Source of the DNA: CF-13 sp035279665 | GTDB taxonomy: Bacteria; Chloroflexota; Dormibacteria; CF-121 | Length of the DNA stretch: 64,000 nt | Reading direction: 5' to 3' | Assembly (NCBI GenBank): GCA_035279665.1 | Contig: DATEHI010000131.1 | Coordinates: 1 to 64,000 of the forward strand | Shown here: positions 24,352 to 33,022 of the stretch, one piece after another | How the letters are laid out: the number at the start of each line of letters is the position of its first letter | How positions within the stretch are numbered: the first letter of the stretch is position 1 | Made by a program: the position numbers and the translations under genes | Notes under the pieces: model-generated | What the model was told of the DNA's origin: nothing | Databases searched by the model: none | Seen by the model: only the letters and a program-made list of their open reading frames with translations

Positions 24352-25537
24352 TGATCGTCTCGAGCTCAGCGACCAGCGCGGTGAGAAACTCTGTCGCCAG
24401 CGCCCCGTCCACGATCCGGTGATCGACGGAGATCGAAATCCAGGCGCCACTGCGGGCGACGACGTTGCCGTCGACCACCATCGGCCGCGGCTTGATGGCA
24501 CCGAAGGCGACGACGCAGCATTCAGGCGGATTGATGATCGGCGTGCCGGTCTCGACCGGGCCGCTGGCGCCGACGTTGGTGACCGTAATGGTTCCGCCGC
24601 TCATCTGGCCGGGTGGCAGCGTTCCGGCGCGCGCGCCCTCGATCAGCTGGGCGCTTTTTTCCGCGATAGCGGTGAGCTCGAGTTGGTCCGCGCCTCGGAG
24701 GACCGGCACAAGCAACCCCTGGCTGGTGTTGACCGCGATCCCGACGTTGACCGGCTCCTTCAGGATGATCTCGTCGCGGCTCTCATCCCATGAGCTGTTC
24801 ATCAAGGGAAAGGCGTGGACTGCCTTCACCACGGCCGCGATGAAATAGGGGAGAGGGGTCATTGAGCGGCCGGACGCCTTTCGCTGGCCGCGGGCCTTCA
24901 TCAGGTTGGTGGCGTCAAAGATCGCGAACTCGGTGAATTGTGGAATCGTGGAAACCGATCGCACCATCTGACGGGCGATCGCCTTGCGGATCCCCACCAC
25001 GCTGATACGCCGCTCGCCATCCGTAGACGGTGCGGCCGTCGATGGTGCCGCCGCTGGTGCCGATGCCGCTGCTTCGACGTCGGCGCGGACGATCCGGCCG
25101 CTCGGGCCGCTGCCCTGCACCTGTGCCAGGTCGACGCCCAGCTCTTTGGCGAGCTGGCGGACGAATGGTGCGGCTCGCACGTCGCCGCCGCTCTCCTGGA
25201 CCGATGTCGCGGTGCGCGCTTTGCGTCGAATGCCGGATTCGGGCGCCCCCGGGCCGTAACCGACGAGTGTCCCTGGCGTGCCCTCGGCCGTAGCCTCTGC
25301 TGCCGCGATCGTCACGAGCGCCTCTCCGACCGCGACCGATTCGCCGGGCCGGGCGTGCAGTTTTTGAACCGTCCCGGCCCATGGCGAGGGGATAACCACG
25401 ACGGCCTTGGCCGTTTCGACCTCGCACAGCGGCGTGTTGACGTCGACCCGTCCGCCTTCCTCGACCTTCCATGCCACCAACTGGGCCTCGGTCAGACCCT
25501 CGCCCAGGTCGGGCAATCGGAACGTCTGATCAGCCAT
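24344..25537 (-). CDS. bkdC: 2-oxoacid dehydrogenase E2 (dihydrolipoyl acyltransferase)
   Basis: 397 residues. Lipoyl domain 1-80 with the modified lysine K44 (EVETAKAVVVIPSP); peripheral-subunit binding domain about 120-155 (RAAPFVRQLAKELGVDLAQV); Ala/Pro linker; catalytic domain 175-397 with the active-site H373 in SVDHRIVDG. It forms the core of the complex with the E1 genes upstream. One lipoyl domain, as in branched-chain and many pyruvate complexes. It is the only E2 in the window, so it may also serve the E1 pair at 13161-15123. Confidence 0.94.
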   Translation of the reverse strand: MADQTFRLPDLGEGLTEAQLVAWKVEEGGRVDVNTPLCEVETAKAVVVIPSPWAGTVQKLHARPGESVAVGEALVTIAAAEATAEGTPGTLVGYGPGAPESGIRRKARTATSVQESGGDVRAAPFVRQLAKELGVDLAQVQGSGPSGRIVRADVEAAASAPAAAPSTAAPSTDGERRISVVGIRKAIARQMVRSVSTIPQFTEFAIFDATNLMKARGQRKASGRSMTPLPYFIAAVVKAVHAFPLMNSSWDESRDEIILKEPVNVGIAVNTSQGLLVPVLRGADQLELTAIAEKSAQLIEGARAGTLPPGQMSGGTITVTNVGASGPVETGTPIINPPECCVVAFGAIKPRPMVVDGNVVARSGAWISISVDHRIVDGALATEFLTALVAELETISA

Positions 25538-26498
25538 AGCCGAGTGCCGTGTCGGCCGCCTGGAGGATGCGGTCGACGTCGGGTAGATAGAGCTTCTCGT
25601 AGCGGGCTGGGGGATAGGGGACGTTCAATCCACCGATGCGCGCCACCGGCGCCTCCAGCAGGTCGAACGCGTCGTGACTGATACGGGCGGCGACCTCGGC
25701 TCCGAACCCGCAAAAGACGGGGGCCTCGTGCACGACCACGGCGCGATGCGTTTTGCGCACCGAGGCCATGACCGTGTCCATGTCGAGCGGCGACAGGCTC
25801 CGCAGGTCGATGACCTCGATCGATATCTGTTCGGCCGCCGCCGCTTTCGCCGCCTGGAGCGCAACACTCACGGTAGGCCCGTATGCAATCACCGTAACGC
25901 CGGAGCCCTCGTGCGCCACCCGCGCCTGGCCGATGGGCACGCGAGCGGCGGGGTCGATCTCTTCTTTGAGGTAGTAGCGCGCCTTCGGCTCGAAAAAGAT
26001 CACCGGGTCCGGGTCCTCGATCGCGGCCTGGAGGAGGGCATAGGCATCGCCGGGCGTCGACGGCGTCACGACCTTCAGGCCGGCGGTATGCGCGAAGTAC
26101 GCCTCAGGACTCTCCGAGTGATGCTCGACCGCGCCGATGTTGCCAGCGAAGGGGACACGAATCGTGATCGGCAGCGAGACCCCGGAGCGATTTCGGTACT
26201 TGGCGACGTGGCTGACGATCTGCTCGAATGCCGGGTAAATAAAGCCGTCGAACTGGATCTCCGGCACGGGCCGGAATCCCCGCAGCGCCAGGCCCACTGC
26301 CACGCCGATGATGGCCGACTCGGCGAGTGGCGTGTCGAACACGCGCTCTTCACCGAAGGCCTTCTGCAGCCCATCGGTGATCCGAAAGACGCCGCCGAGC
26401 GCGCCCACGTCCTCGCCGAAGATGAGGACGTTGTCATCGCTGGTCAGGGCGTCGCGCAGCGAGAGGTTGATGGCCTTCGCCATCGTCACGGCTTCCAT
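25530..26498 (-). CDS. 2-oxoacid dehydrogenase E1, beta subunit (second copy)
   Basis: 322 residues. VLIFGEDVGALGGVFRITDG near residue 24, TPLAESAIIGVAVGLALRG near 56, and HEAPVFCGFGAEVAARIS near 257 are diagnostic of E1 beta. Starts overlap on both sides (E1 alpha stop and E2 start), making an alpha-beta-E2 operon. It differs clearly in sequence from the beta subunit at 14131, so the two pairs are old paralogues, not a recent duplication. Confidence 0.94.
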   Translation of the reverse strand: MEAVTMAKAINLSLRDALTSDDNVLIFGEDVGALGGVFRITDGLQKAFGEERVFDTPLAESAIIGVAVGLALRGFRPVPEIQFDGFIYPAFEQIVSHVAKYRNRSGVSLPITIRVPFAGNIGAVEHHSESPEAYFAHTAGLKVVTPSTPGDAYALLQAAIEDPDPVIFFEPKARYYLKEEIDPAARVPIGQARVAHEGSGVTVIAYGPTVSVALQAAKAAAAEQISIEVIDLRSLSPLDMDTVMASVRKTHRAVVVHEAPVFCGFGAEVAARISHDAFDLLEAPVARIGGLNVPYPPARYEKLYLPDVDRILQAADTALGYG

Positions 26499-27583
26499 TA
26501 CGGGCCCTCCAGGGAGGATTCGAATTCTTCGCGCTCCCGAAGGAACGACTCCGGCGGCTTCGAATAGACACCGCCGAACATCGCCTCGCCGGGAGCCGGC
26601 GTGGGCAGCGCGAGCAGTCGCGCGCGCATCGCCTGGGCCGCCGACTCGGCGGCGTCCACGATCGCCTTGACGGTTCCCTCGTCGATGATGCCATGCTGCA
26701 CGAGCCAGGCACGATAGCGGGCGATCGGATCTTTGTCATTCCAGGCCTGCAGCTCGGCGTCCGTTCGGTATCGCGTTGGATCGTCGGAGCTGGTGTGCGC
26801 GCCCATGCGGTAGGTCACCGCCTCGATCAGATACGGGCCCTCGCCCTGTCGAGCGCGGGCGGCGGCGGCCCGCACGGCCGCGTAGACGCCGAGGACGTCA
26901 TTGCCGTCGATGCGGATGCCAGGAAACCCATATCCGGGGGCGCGCTCGGCGATGGACCCCGCGGTTTGCTTCGACAGCGGGACGGAGATCGCCCAGTAGT
27001 TGTTCTGGCAGAGAAAGACCACCGGCGCCTTGAACACGCCGGCGAAGTTCATGGCCTCGTGCCAGTCGCCCTCTGAAGTGGCGCCATCCCCGAAGGTGGA
27101 GAGCACAACCTCGTCGCTGTGCTTGAGGCGGCAGCCCATCGCGAACCCAACCGCATGGGGCACCTGGGTCGCGACCGGAATGGCCAGTGGTGCGAAGTGG
27201 TGCTTGCGCGGATCCCAGGGTCCGTGGGAGAGGCCACGGAACAGCGTCAGCATGTCCGCGGCGTCGATCCCCCGGATCATCGCCATGCCAAACTCGCGGT
27301 AGCTGGGGAAGACCCAATCGTCGCTCCGAAGGGCCGTCATGGCGCCGACGTGGATTGCCTCCTGCCCGAGGAACTGACCCCACAGGCCGAGCTCGCCCTG
27401 TCGCTGCAGATTCAGCGCCTCCTGGTCCGCGCGCCGGATCAGCACCATGTTCCGGTACAGCTCGCGGAGCGCCGCGGCGTCCAGGCCCAGGCGGCTCCTC
27501 CCTTCCGCGGTCAGCTCGCCGGCCGGTGAGAACAGGGCGCGCACCGGGTCGTCCGCTGCGACGACTCGAACCACGTCCGCCAT
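26498..27583 (-). CDS. 2-oxoacid dehydrogenase E1, alpha subunit (second copy)
   Basis: 361 residues. The TPP motif is canonical here: STFGDGATSEGDWHEAMNFA near residue 163, followed by PVVFLCQNNYWAISVPLSKQ. The longer N-terminal arm (about 45 residues before LYRNMVLIRRAD) is like actinobacterial PdhA/BkdA. Contrast with the GEG motif of the 13161 copy. First gene of the alpha-beta-E2-LeuA-like operon. Promoter region 27584-27635 is shared with the divergent membrane-protein gene; GATATT lies seven bases before the ATG. Confidence 0.94.
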   Translation of the reverse strand: MADVVRVVAADDPVRALFSPAGELTAEGRSRLGLDAAALRELYRNMVLIRRADQEALNLQRQGELGLWGQFLGQEAIHVGAMTALRSDDWVFPSYREFGMAMIRGIDAADMLTLFRGLSHGPWDPRKHHFAPLAIPVATQVPHAVGFAMGCRLKHSDEVVLSTFGDGATSEGDWHEAMNFAGVFKAPVVFLCQNNYWAISVPLSKQTAGSIAERAPGYGFPGIRIDGNDVLGVYAAVRAAAARARQGEGPYLIEAVTYRMGAHTSSDDPTRYRTDAELQAWNDKDPIARYRAWLVQHGIIDEGTVKAIVDAAESAAQAMRARLLALPTPAPGEAMFGGVYSKPPESFLREREEFESSLEGP

Positions 27584-27635
27584 TGCCGGGAATATCCTAT
27601 ACCGGAGTTATACTGGCGACCCGCTGGCGGCAAAC

Positions 27636-28238
27636 ATGAACATCGCGAAGCTGAACATTTTCCGGGGCTTCCACCTTCGTAGGAAGATCGTCGCCGCCTA
27701 CCAGCAGCACGTGGACTACCGGCGCGAGGCGGCGCTGCGCATGTGGGTGGCGTTCATCGGCACCTTCGTCTTCCTGCGCCTGCTGACGTTCGGCATCCGC
27801 TATCACCTCCTCCCCGTCACGAACGTCGTGACCAGCAGCGGGCTCCACATCCATCACTTCGTCTGGGGAATCGTGATCCTGCTGATCATCGGCTTCCTCG
27901 GGATCATGTTCTGGTCGCAACGGCTCCACGCGTGGCTGGGGCTTGCCTTTGGCATCGGCGCCGCGCTCGTCATCGATGAGTACGCCCTCTGGCTCAACCT
28001 CCAGGACGTGTACTGGCTGCCCGCCGGCCGGAGCAGTATCGACCTCGCCATCCTCATCGCCGCGGTTCTGGGGCTTTATTACGCGGCGGACCGGTTCTGG
28101 AAGCAGCTCGTCAGGGAATTACAGGCGGCGATCAAATTCGTCAGCAGCCAAGAGGGCCGCCTGTTTCGCGCACGATCGCGCACCGCGACCGCCACGACGA
28201 CCACGACGACCACGACGACCACGACGACCACGAAATAG
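27636..28238 (+). CDS. Membrane protein with C-terminal polythreonine tail
   Basis: 200 residues. N-terminal cytosolic helix (KIVAAYQQHVDYRREAALRM), then four hydrophobic spans between about 38 and 150, with GLHIHHFVWGIVILLIIGF and VIDEYALWLNLQDVYWLPAG. The HIHH and acidic DEYALWL motifs are typical of a conserved prokaryotic membrane family whose function I do not know. The last residues are a run of 13 threonines ending in Lys, encoded by a nine-base repeat. TATACT at 27609-27614 may be the -10. The frame extends upstream, but ATG 27636 begins the conserved part. Confidence 0.75.
   Translation: MNIAKLNIFRGFHLRRKIVAAYQQHVDYRREAALRMWVAFIGTFVFLRLLTFGIRYHLLPVTNVVTSSGLHIHHFVWGIVILLIIGFLGIMFWSQRLHAWLGLAFGIGAALVIDEYALWLNLQDVYWLPAGRSSIDLAILIAAVLGLYYAADRFWKQLVRELQAAIKFVSSQEGRLFRARSRTATATTTTTTTTTTTTTK
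28192..28233 (+). repeat. Nine-base tandem repeat (CCACGACGA) encoding polythreonine
   Basis: Four perfect copies of CCACGACGA (28192-28227) plus a partial fifth. As a multiple of three, copy-number changes would lengthen or shorten the Thr tail without a frameshift. Confidence 0.9.
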
Positions 28239-28289
28239 ACCGCGTTGGCCGGATGTGACGTTGGAGGGACGGCTATTGTGTAGCTCGAA

Positions 28290-29291
28290 TTGGCTGCGCG
28301 CGAACCTCGTCCAACCACGAGCTACACCATCCCCAAGGGCGACCGGGAGCGTCTCCAGCATCAGCTTGCTTCGATCGGTGCTCTCGACCAGCCGCTCGGT
28401 CCCTACGAATCCTGGCGGATGAAGCTCGCGGACGGCGCAAGCCAGGCGACCGCGATCATGTACCAGTCGGGCAAGCTGGTGGTCGCCGGCCACGCGCCGG
28501 CCTTCGATCATGCGCTGGCCATCGTCGAGTCGGTCGGGAGCCCGGTCCCCCCGAAGCGCGCTCACGCAGGCCTACCGACGTCGGCGCCTGCGGAGACGCC
28601 GCCTGAGACCGAGCCGCACATCGGCACGGACGAAGCGGGAAAAGGCGACTTCTTTGGGCCGCTCGTGACGGCGGGGATCTATGTCGATGAACGAACGGCC
28701 AAGTTGCTGCGGACTCTTGGCGTCCGCGACAGCAAGCTCGTCGGCGATCGGGAGCTGCGCGGACTCGCGACCAACATCCGCGCCGTCGTCGAGGCCGACA
28801 AACGTGCCGTGATCATCCTGGCCCCCAGGCGCTACAACGAGCTCTACAAGCAGATGCGCAGCGAAGGGAAAAACCTCAACACGCTGCTGGCCTGGGCCCA
28901 CACCCGGGTGATCGAAGATCTGATCGGTCACCGGCTCCAGCCGACGTTCATCCTCAGCGACCAATTCGGAGACAAGCGATACATCGAGAGCCGCCTGATG
29001 GTCGATACGCGGCTCAGCGGCGTTCCCGTGCTCCAGATGCATCGCGCCGAAGCGGACGTGGCGGTCGCTGCCGCGTCGGTCCTCGCCCGCGACGCGTTCC
29101 TGCACTGGCTCGACCAGGCTGGAAAAACACTCGGCCTGACCGTGCCGAAAGGGGCGTCGCCGAAAGTGATCGAAACCGGCAAACTGCTGGTCAGCCGGAT
29201 GGGCGCCGACGGTCTTAGGGACTACGCGAAAGTCTCCTTCAAGACAATGGAGAAGGTCCTGGCTGGAACGACGCCCGAGTCCCTAAGCTAG
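28290..29291 (+). CDS. rnhC: Ribonuclease HIII
   Basis: Cleaves RNA in RNA-DNA hybrids. 333 residues. N-terminal TBP-like substrate-binding domain (about 1-85), a short Pro-rich linker, then the RNase H domain opening with IGTDEAGKGDFFGPLVTAG near residue 111 (catalytic DE), VRDSKLVGD near 145, and the later Asp in SDQFGDKRYIES and HRAEADVAVAAASVLARD. The intact N-terminal domain separates it from RNase HII. The TTG at 28290 is the only plausible start; TATTGT is about ten bases before it. Seven bases separate it from the MFS gene. Confidence 0.95.
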   Translation: MAAREPRPTTSYTIPKGDRERLQHQLASIGALDQPLGPYESWRMKLADGASQATAIMYQSGKLVVAGHAPAFDHALAIVESVGSPVPPKRAHAGLPTSAPAETPPETEPHIGTDEAGKGDFFGPLVTAGIYVDERTAKLLRTLGVRDSKLVGDRELRGLATNIRAVVEADKRAVIILAPRRYNELYKQMRSEGKNLNTLLAWAHTRVIEDLIGHRLQPTFILSDQFGDKRYIESRLMVDTRLSGVPVLQMHRAEADVAVAAASVLARDAFLHWLDQAGKTLGLTVPKGASPKVIETGKLLVSRMGADGLRDYAKVSFKTMEKVLAGTTPESLS

Positions 29292-29297
29292 ATAGTC

Positions 29298-30596
29298 GTG
29301 CCGTCCGACACGCGCACGACTTATCCCCAGCTCTTTCGCATCCCGACCTTCCCCCGGTTGGCGAGCAGTGTCGTCCTCGCGCGGACGGCCAATGCGATGA
29401 TGCAGCTGGCGCTCGTGCTCTTCGTCCTCCAGCGCTTCCACTCCCCGACGCTGGCCGGCCTGACCGTCTTCCTCGCCATCGCACCAGGGATTGCCGTCAG
29501 CCCGATTGCCGGCGCCCTGCTCGATCGGCATGGCCGGGTGCGGTTGATCATCCTCGACTACGCCGTCGGTGCGCTCGGCCTCTTCCTGATCGCCGGCCTC
29601 GACGCGGCCGGGCAGCTGACCCCGGTGGTGCTCCTGCCGATCGTCGCGGTCGCCGCCCTGACGTACCCGCTCAGCAACAGCGGGGCGCGCTCCTTGCTGC
29701 CGCTGATCGTCCCCAACCGGCTCTGGGACCGCGCCAACGCGCTGGACAGTATGGCCTACGCGGTGACCGGGGCCGCCGGCCCGGCGCTGGCCGGCGGCCT
29801 CACCGCCGGATTCGGACCACGGGTCGCCTTGCTCACCGCGGCCGCTTTCTACATCGCTGCTGCGCTTTCGCTATCCGGGCTTGCGGAACCGCTGAGTCGC
29901 GGAGGGACGACCTCGGTGCTGGCCGACGCGCGGGACGGGTTGCTTTACGTCGTGGTCCGAAACGCGTCGTTGCGCGGTTTGGCCATCGTCGTGTCACTGA
30001 TCAATGTGGGTTTTGGCATCCTGATCGTGGCGCTGCCCGTCATGATCTTTCAGCGGGTGCACGGTGACGCCGCGCTGGTCGGCGAGCTGTGGGCATTGCT
30101 CGGGCTGGGATCGGCTGTCTCCGTCTTCTTTTTCGGACGCTACAGCAGCGAGGGGCGAGAACGCCCCATGCTCGGTATCGCGACCCTGGCGAGCGGGGTC
30201 GGCATGGGCGTCCTCGCGTTGACAGGCAATGTCCTCGTGGCGGCCGTCGCCATGACGTTCCTGGGGCTCGCCAACGGCCCCGCCGACATCGCCTTGTTTT
30301 CGATGCGGCAACGTCGCACCGATCCCGCCTGGTACGGCCGGGCCTTCGCCGTGTCGATGTCGCTCAACTTTGCCGGGACGCCACTTGGGTCGGCGATCTC
30401 GGGTCCCCTGATCCATGTCGGGCTCACGCTGGCGATCGGCGTCGCCGCGGCGTTCTTGCTGCTCGCCGCCGGGCTGACGCCACTGCTGATTCCGAAAAAG
30501 CCTGGGTATAACATTCCGGGTGAGTCCGCCAGGCAGTCGCGCCGGGATCGTCCCGTCGAGGAAAGTCCGAGCTCCGCAGAGCAGGGTGCCGGGTAA
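29298..30596 (+). CDS. MFS transporter (MFS_3/enterobactin-exporter-like)
   Basis: 432 residues, 12 hydrophobic spans. Contains the MFS loop motif GALLDRHGRVRLIILD between TM2 and TM3 (near residue 72) and RTDPAWYGRAFAVSMSLNFA in the C-half, typical of MFS_3 exporters. Substrate unknown. The last membrane span ends near residue 400. The following basic tail (ESARQSRRDRPVEESPSSAE) is encoded by the 5' end of rnpB, so the stop (30594-30596) lies inside the RNase P RNA gene. The GTG start is preceded closely by rnhC. Confidence 0.88.
   Translation: MPSDTRTTYPQLFRIPTFPRLASSVVLARTANAMMQLALVLFVLQRFHSPTLAGLTVFLAIAPGIAVSPIAGALLDRHGRVRLIILDYAVGALGLFLIAGLDAAGQLTPVVLLPIVAVAALTYPLSNSGARSLLPLIVPNRLWDRANALDSMAYAVTGAAGPALAGGLTAGFGPRVALLTAAAFYIAAALSLSGLAEPLSRGGTTSVLADARDGLLYVVVRNASLRGLAIVVSLINVGFGILIVALPVMIFQRVHGDAALVGELWALLGLGSAVSVFFFGRYSSEGRERPMLGIATLASGVGMGVLALTGNVLVAAVAMTFLGLANGPADIALFSMRQRRTDPAWYGRAFAVSMSLNFAGTPLGSAISGPLIHVGLTLAIGVAAAFLLLAAGLTPLLIPKKPGYNIPGESARQSRRDRPVEESPSSAEQGAG
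30507..30512 (+). promoter_or_regulatory. -10 element of rnpB inside the MFS gene
   Basis: TATAAC, seven bases before the predicted 5' end of the RNase P RNA (30520). The -35 is not clear. Confidence 0.55.
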
Positions 30597-30898
30597 CGCC
30601 CGGTCGGGGTGACCCGAAGGAGAGTGCCACAGAAAAGACACAGCCGTCGCGCGAGCGGCGGCGAAGGTGAAAAGGTGCGGGTAAGAGCCCACCAGCAGCC
30701 GGGAGACCGGCTGGCTCGGTAAACCCCACCCGGAGCAAGACCGAATAGGAGGACGATACGGCTGGCTCGGCCGGTCCTCGGGTAAGGTCGCTAGAGTCGC
30801 CGGGTAACCGGCGACCGAGACGGATGACTGCCGCCCCACGGCGCGCCGGCTTTGCCGGCTGAAGCGGGGAACAGAACTCGGCTTACCGGCGGACTCAC
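30520..30898 (+). ncRNA. rnpB: RNase P RNA, bacterial type A
   Basis: Catalytic RNA that trims tRNA (and tmRNA) 5' leaders. P1 is formed by GTGAGTCCGCC (30520-30530) and GGCGGACTCAC (30888-30898), fully complementary. The conserved GAGGAAAGTCCGAGCTCC follows P2-P3. The J-regions GTGACCCGAAGGAGAGTGCC and ACAGAA, and the 3' ACAGAACTCGGCTTACCGG, are all present. Length is about 379 nt. The first 77 nt double as the 3' end of the MFS coding region. No strong terminator follows; only a weak cgacttcgtcg hairpin is seen. Confidence 0.95.
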
Positions 30899-30968
30899 TT
30901 TTCGTAACGACTTCGTCGCACCGGACGTAAACCAAACGTCCTCATGCCGGCTCTACGGTTTCGTGATC

Positions 30969-31457
30969 ATGGCTGACGATCAGCCGGTGCTCGTTGCGCC
31001 AGGGTTTGAAGCCGCCGTCCATGCGGAGAGCGGCCGCCTTTTCGCCGTTGCCTATTCCATCCTGCGGGACGCGCACGAGGCCGAGGACGCCGTGCAGGAA
31101 ACGATGGAACTGGCCTGGCGGTCCTGGGACGCGCTGCGCGATCCATCGAAGCGGAGCGCCTGGCTGCGCCAGATTTGCGTTCGCCGCGCAATTCGCACAC
31201 GCAGGCGCCTGCTCCCCCGACTCTGGCTCGCCGACAGCATCACGGTGCACGCGCAACCACAAGACGAACCCGATCTGGATCTCGATCGATCCTATCGCCG
31301 CCTCACCCGCCAACAGCGCGCCGTGGTGACGCTCCACTACGAATATGGCTACTCGCTCGACGAATGCGCCGCGCTGATCGGATGTCAGCCCGGGACCGCT
31401 CGCAGCCACCTCGCCCGAGCGCTGGCCAGCCTTCGAAAGGAGCTCAACTATGGGTAA
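30969..31457 (+). CDS. ECF-family RNA polymerase sigma factor
   Basis: 162 residues. Region 2 about 12-75 (VAYSILRDAHEAEDAVQETM, AWLRQICVRRAIRTRRR) and region 4 about 100-158 (LTRQQRAVVTLHYEYGYSLD, GCQPGTARSHLARALASLRK). The start is ATG 30969 (or GTG 30963); TACGGT lies nine bases before the ATG. The open frame extends back into rnpB but that part is not coding. The stop overlaps the next gene's start by eight bases, so the sigma factor and the anchored propeller protein are co-translated, as with sigma/anti-sigma pairs. Confidence 0.92.
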   Translation: MADDQPVLVAPGFEAAVHAESGRLFAVAYSILRDAHEAEDAVQETMELAWRSWDALRDPSKRSAWLRQICVRRAIRTRRRLLPRLWLADSITVHAQPQDEPDLDLDRSYRRLTRQQRAVVTLHYEYGYSLDECAALIGCQPGTARSHLARALASLRKELNYG

Positions 31458-32802
31458 GCCCGACGAGTTCGATCCGCGCCTCAAGTCCTATCTGCATCGC
31501 GGTGCGAGTACGCCGCCGCCCGCGGGCATGGACGCGCGCATCATCGACTCCGCCCGCCGGCGGAAGACCGGCTGGGTGCTCCAGGTCGTCGGGGCGGCCG
31601 CCGTACTAGTACTTGCCATCGGGCTGGGGATCGTCGTCCAGCGAGCTCGTCAGTCGGTGGGCGTGACTCCGACGGCATCGCCGGTCACATCGCCGATCAC
31701 CAAGCCAACTCCGTATCCGACGCCGGCGACGAGCAGCGCGCCGTACCCACTGCTGCCGCCTGTAAGCATGCGCATGATCAACGCCACCACTGGCTGGGCT
31801 GCCGGCTCCGGCACCAACCGCATTCTTCGGACAACGGATGGCGGATCCCATTGGGATGACGTGACTCCGCGTTGGGCCAGGCTGGGCACCTGGACCACGT
31901 TCTTCCTCGATGCCAACAACGCCTGGCTCGCATCGTCGCTCCAGCCTGGCTCGGGCTCGCCTGACTTTACGGTCAAGATCTACCGGACGTCCGACGGGGG
32001 CCAGAGCTGGCAGTCTGTTGGTACGGCCGAGGCCGACTGGGGGTTCCCCGCGGCGCTGGACTTCGTCGACCGGCAGCGGGGATGGCTCTTCATCAAGCAA
32101 GACGGCACTCTCGAAACGCCCGGTTCCAACATGGTCGCCGTCTACGGGACCACGGACGGCGGCGCCAGCTGGAACAAGCTGTCTCAAACAGATACGAGCG
32201 CGATCGCGGGCCATCTGCCACAGGCTTGCTCGAAGCTGACCCCCGTTTTCCTGAATGCCTCCACCGGTTGGATCCCGGGTGGCTGCGGTGCTGGCGGCGG
32301 GTACTTTCTCTACGTGACCCGCGACGGCGGCCGGAATTGGGCTGGGGTTGCCCTCAGAATGCCCAGGGCGGGTACGTTGACTTGCGATTGCGGGATCGAG
32401 AGGTTGCGCTTCTGGGACAACCAGCACGGCGCATTCGTGCTAAACGACGCATATCAAGACTCGCGCGGCTATGCGCAGAATTTCCTGTACACGACCACCG
32501 ATGGCGGCCGGTCCTGGCAGCTGGGCCCACTCATGCCCCAGAACTCGTTCTGGGTCTACTTCCTTGACGCCGGGCACGCCTGGACCCTGGATGCCAAGGC
32601 CAACAACCTTCTCTTCAGCGCCGACGGCGGGCAGCACTGGTCAGCCGCCGGGACGGTCCCATCCAATTCGAATGGCGTCGTCATGGATTTCCAGTTCGTC
32701 ACGGCGCAGGTGGGTTGGGCGCTTGGCGCCGACTCCAGGGGTCTGCCGATTCTCAAGACCCTCGACGGCGGGAAGACCTGGACGACGCAGCTCGCTCCTT
32801 AA
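31450..32802 (+). CDS. Membrane-anchored beta-propeller (YCF48/BNR-like) protein, possible anti-sigma regulator
   Basis: 450 residues: a basic cytosolic N-terminus of about 40 (RLKSYLHRGASTPPPAGMDA), one membrane span at about 42-63, a Thr/Pro linker with SPVTSPITKPTPYPTP, then a beta-propeller with repeated [TS]xDGGxxW blades (RTTDGGSHWDDV, RTSDGGQSWQSV, GTTDGGASWNKL, VTRDGGRNWAGV, TTTDGGRSWQLG, FSADGGQHWSAA, KTLDGGKTWTTQ). No ZAS zinc motif is seen in the N-terminus. Being coupled to the sigma gene suggests it regulates that sigma factor from outside (inference). Confidence 0.85.
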   Translation: MGKPDEFDPRLKSYLHRGASTPPPAGMDARIIDSARRRKTGWVLQVVGAAAVLVLAIGLGIVVQRARQSVGVTPTASPVTSPITKPTPYPTPATSSAPYPLLPPVSMRMINATTGWAAGSGTNRILRTTDGGSHWDDVTPRWARLGTWTTFFLDANNAWLASSLQPGSGSPDFTVKIYRTSDGGQSWQSVGTAEADWGFPAALDFVDRQRGWLFIKQDGTLETPGSNMVAVYGTTDGGASWNKLSQTDTSAIAGHLPQACSKLTPVFLNASTGWIPGGCGAGGGYFLYVTRDGGRNWAGVALRMPRAGTLTCDCGIERLRFWDNQHGAFVLNDAYQDSRGYAQNFLYTTTDGGRSWQLGPLMPQNSFWVYFLDAGHAWTLDAKANNLLFSADGGQHWSAAGTVPSNSNGVVMDFQFVTAQVGWALGADSRGLPILKTLDGGKTWTTQLAP

Positions 32803-33022
32803 TGGGCGCGGCGGATTCGGCGGATTTTTCCGGCGCCCCTATGCACACGAGAGTCGCTTACGTGCACTGAGTCAGTCCAGTGATTGAATCGGGCGGGTGC
32901 GTCGTCCAGCCGGCCCATCGCGCACTCGGCCGAAATGGCGACGGCCTCGTGTGCGCGTACAGGCCGGCATCCGACGCCCGCCCTGTTACGCGCGAAAGCG
33001 CGGGCTCGGCTTGCGGCCTCGC

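Noticed and set aside
28192..28233. CRISPR-like tandem repeat
   Set aside because: Units are nine bases, adjacent and coding for Thr; there are no spacers.
30852..30968. Longer N-terminus for the sigma factor starting inside rnpB
   Set aside because: The extra codons cover the conserved 3' end of RNase P RNA and have no sigma-like sequence; ATG 30969 fits region 2.
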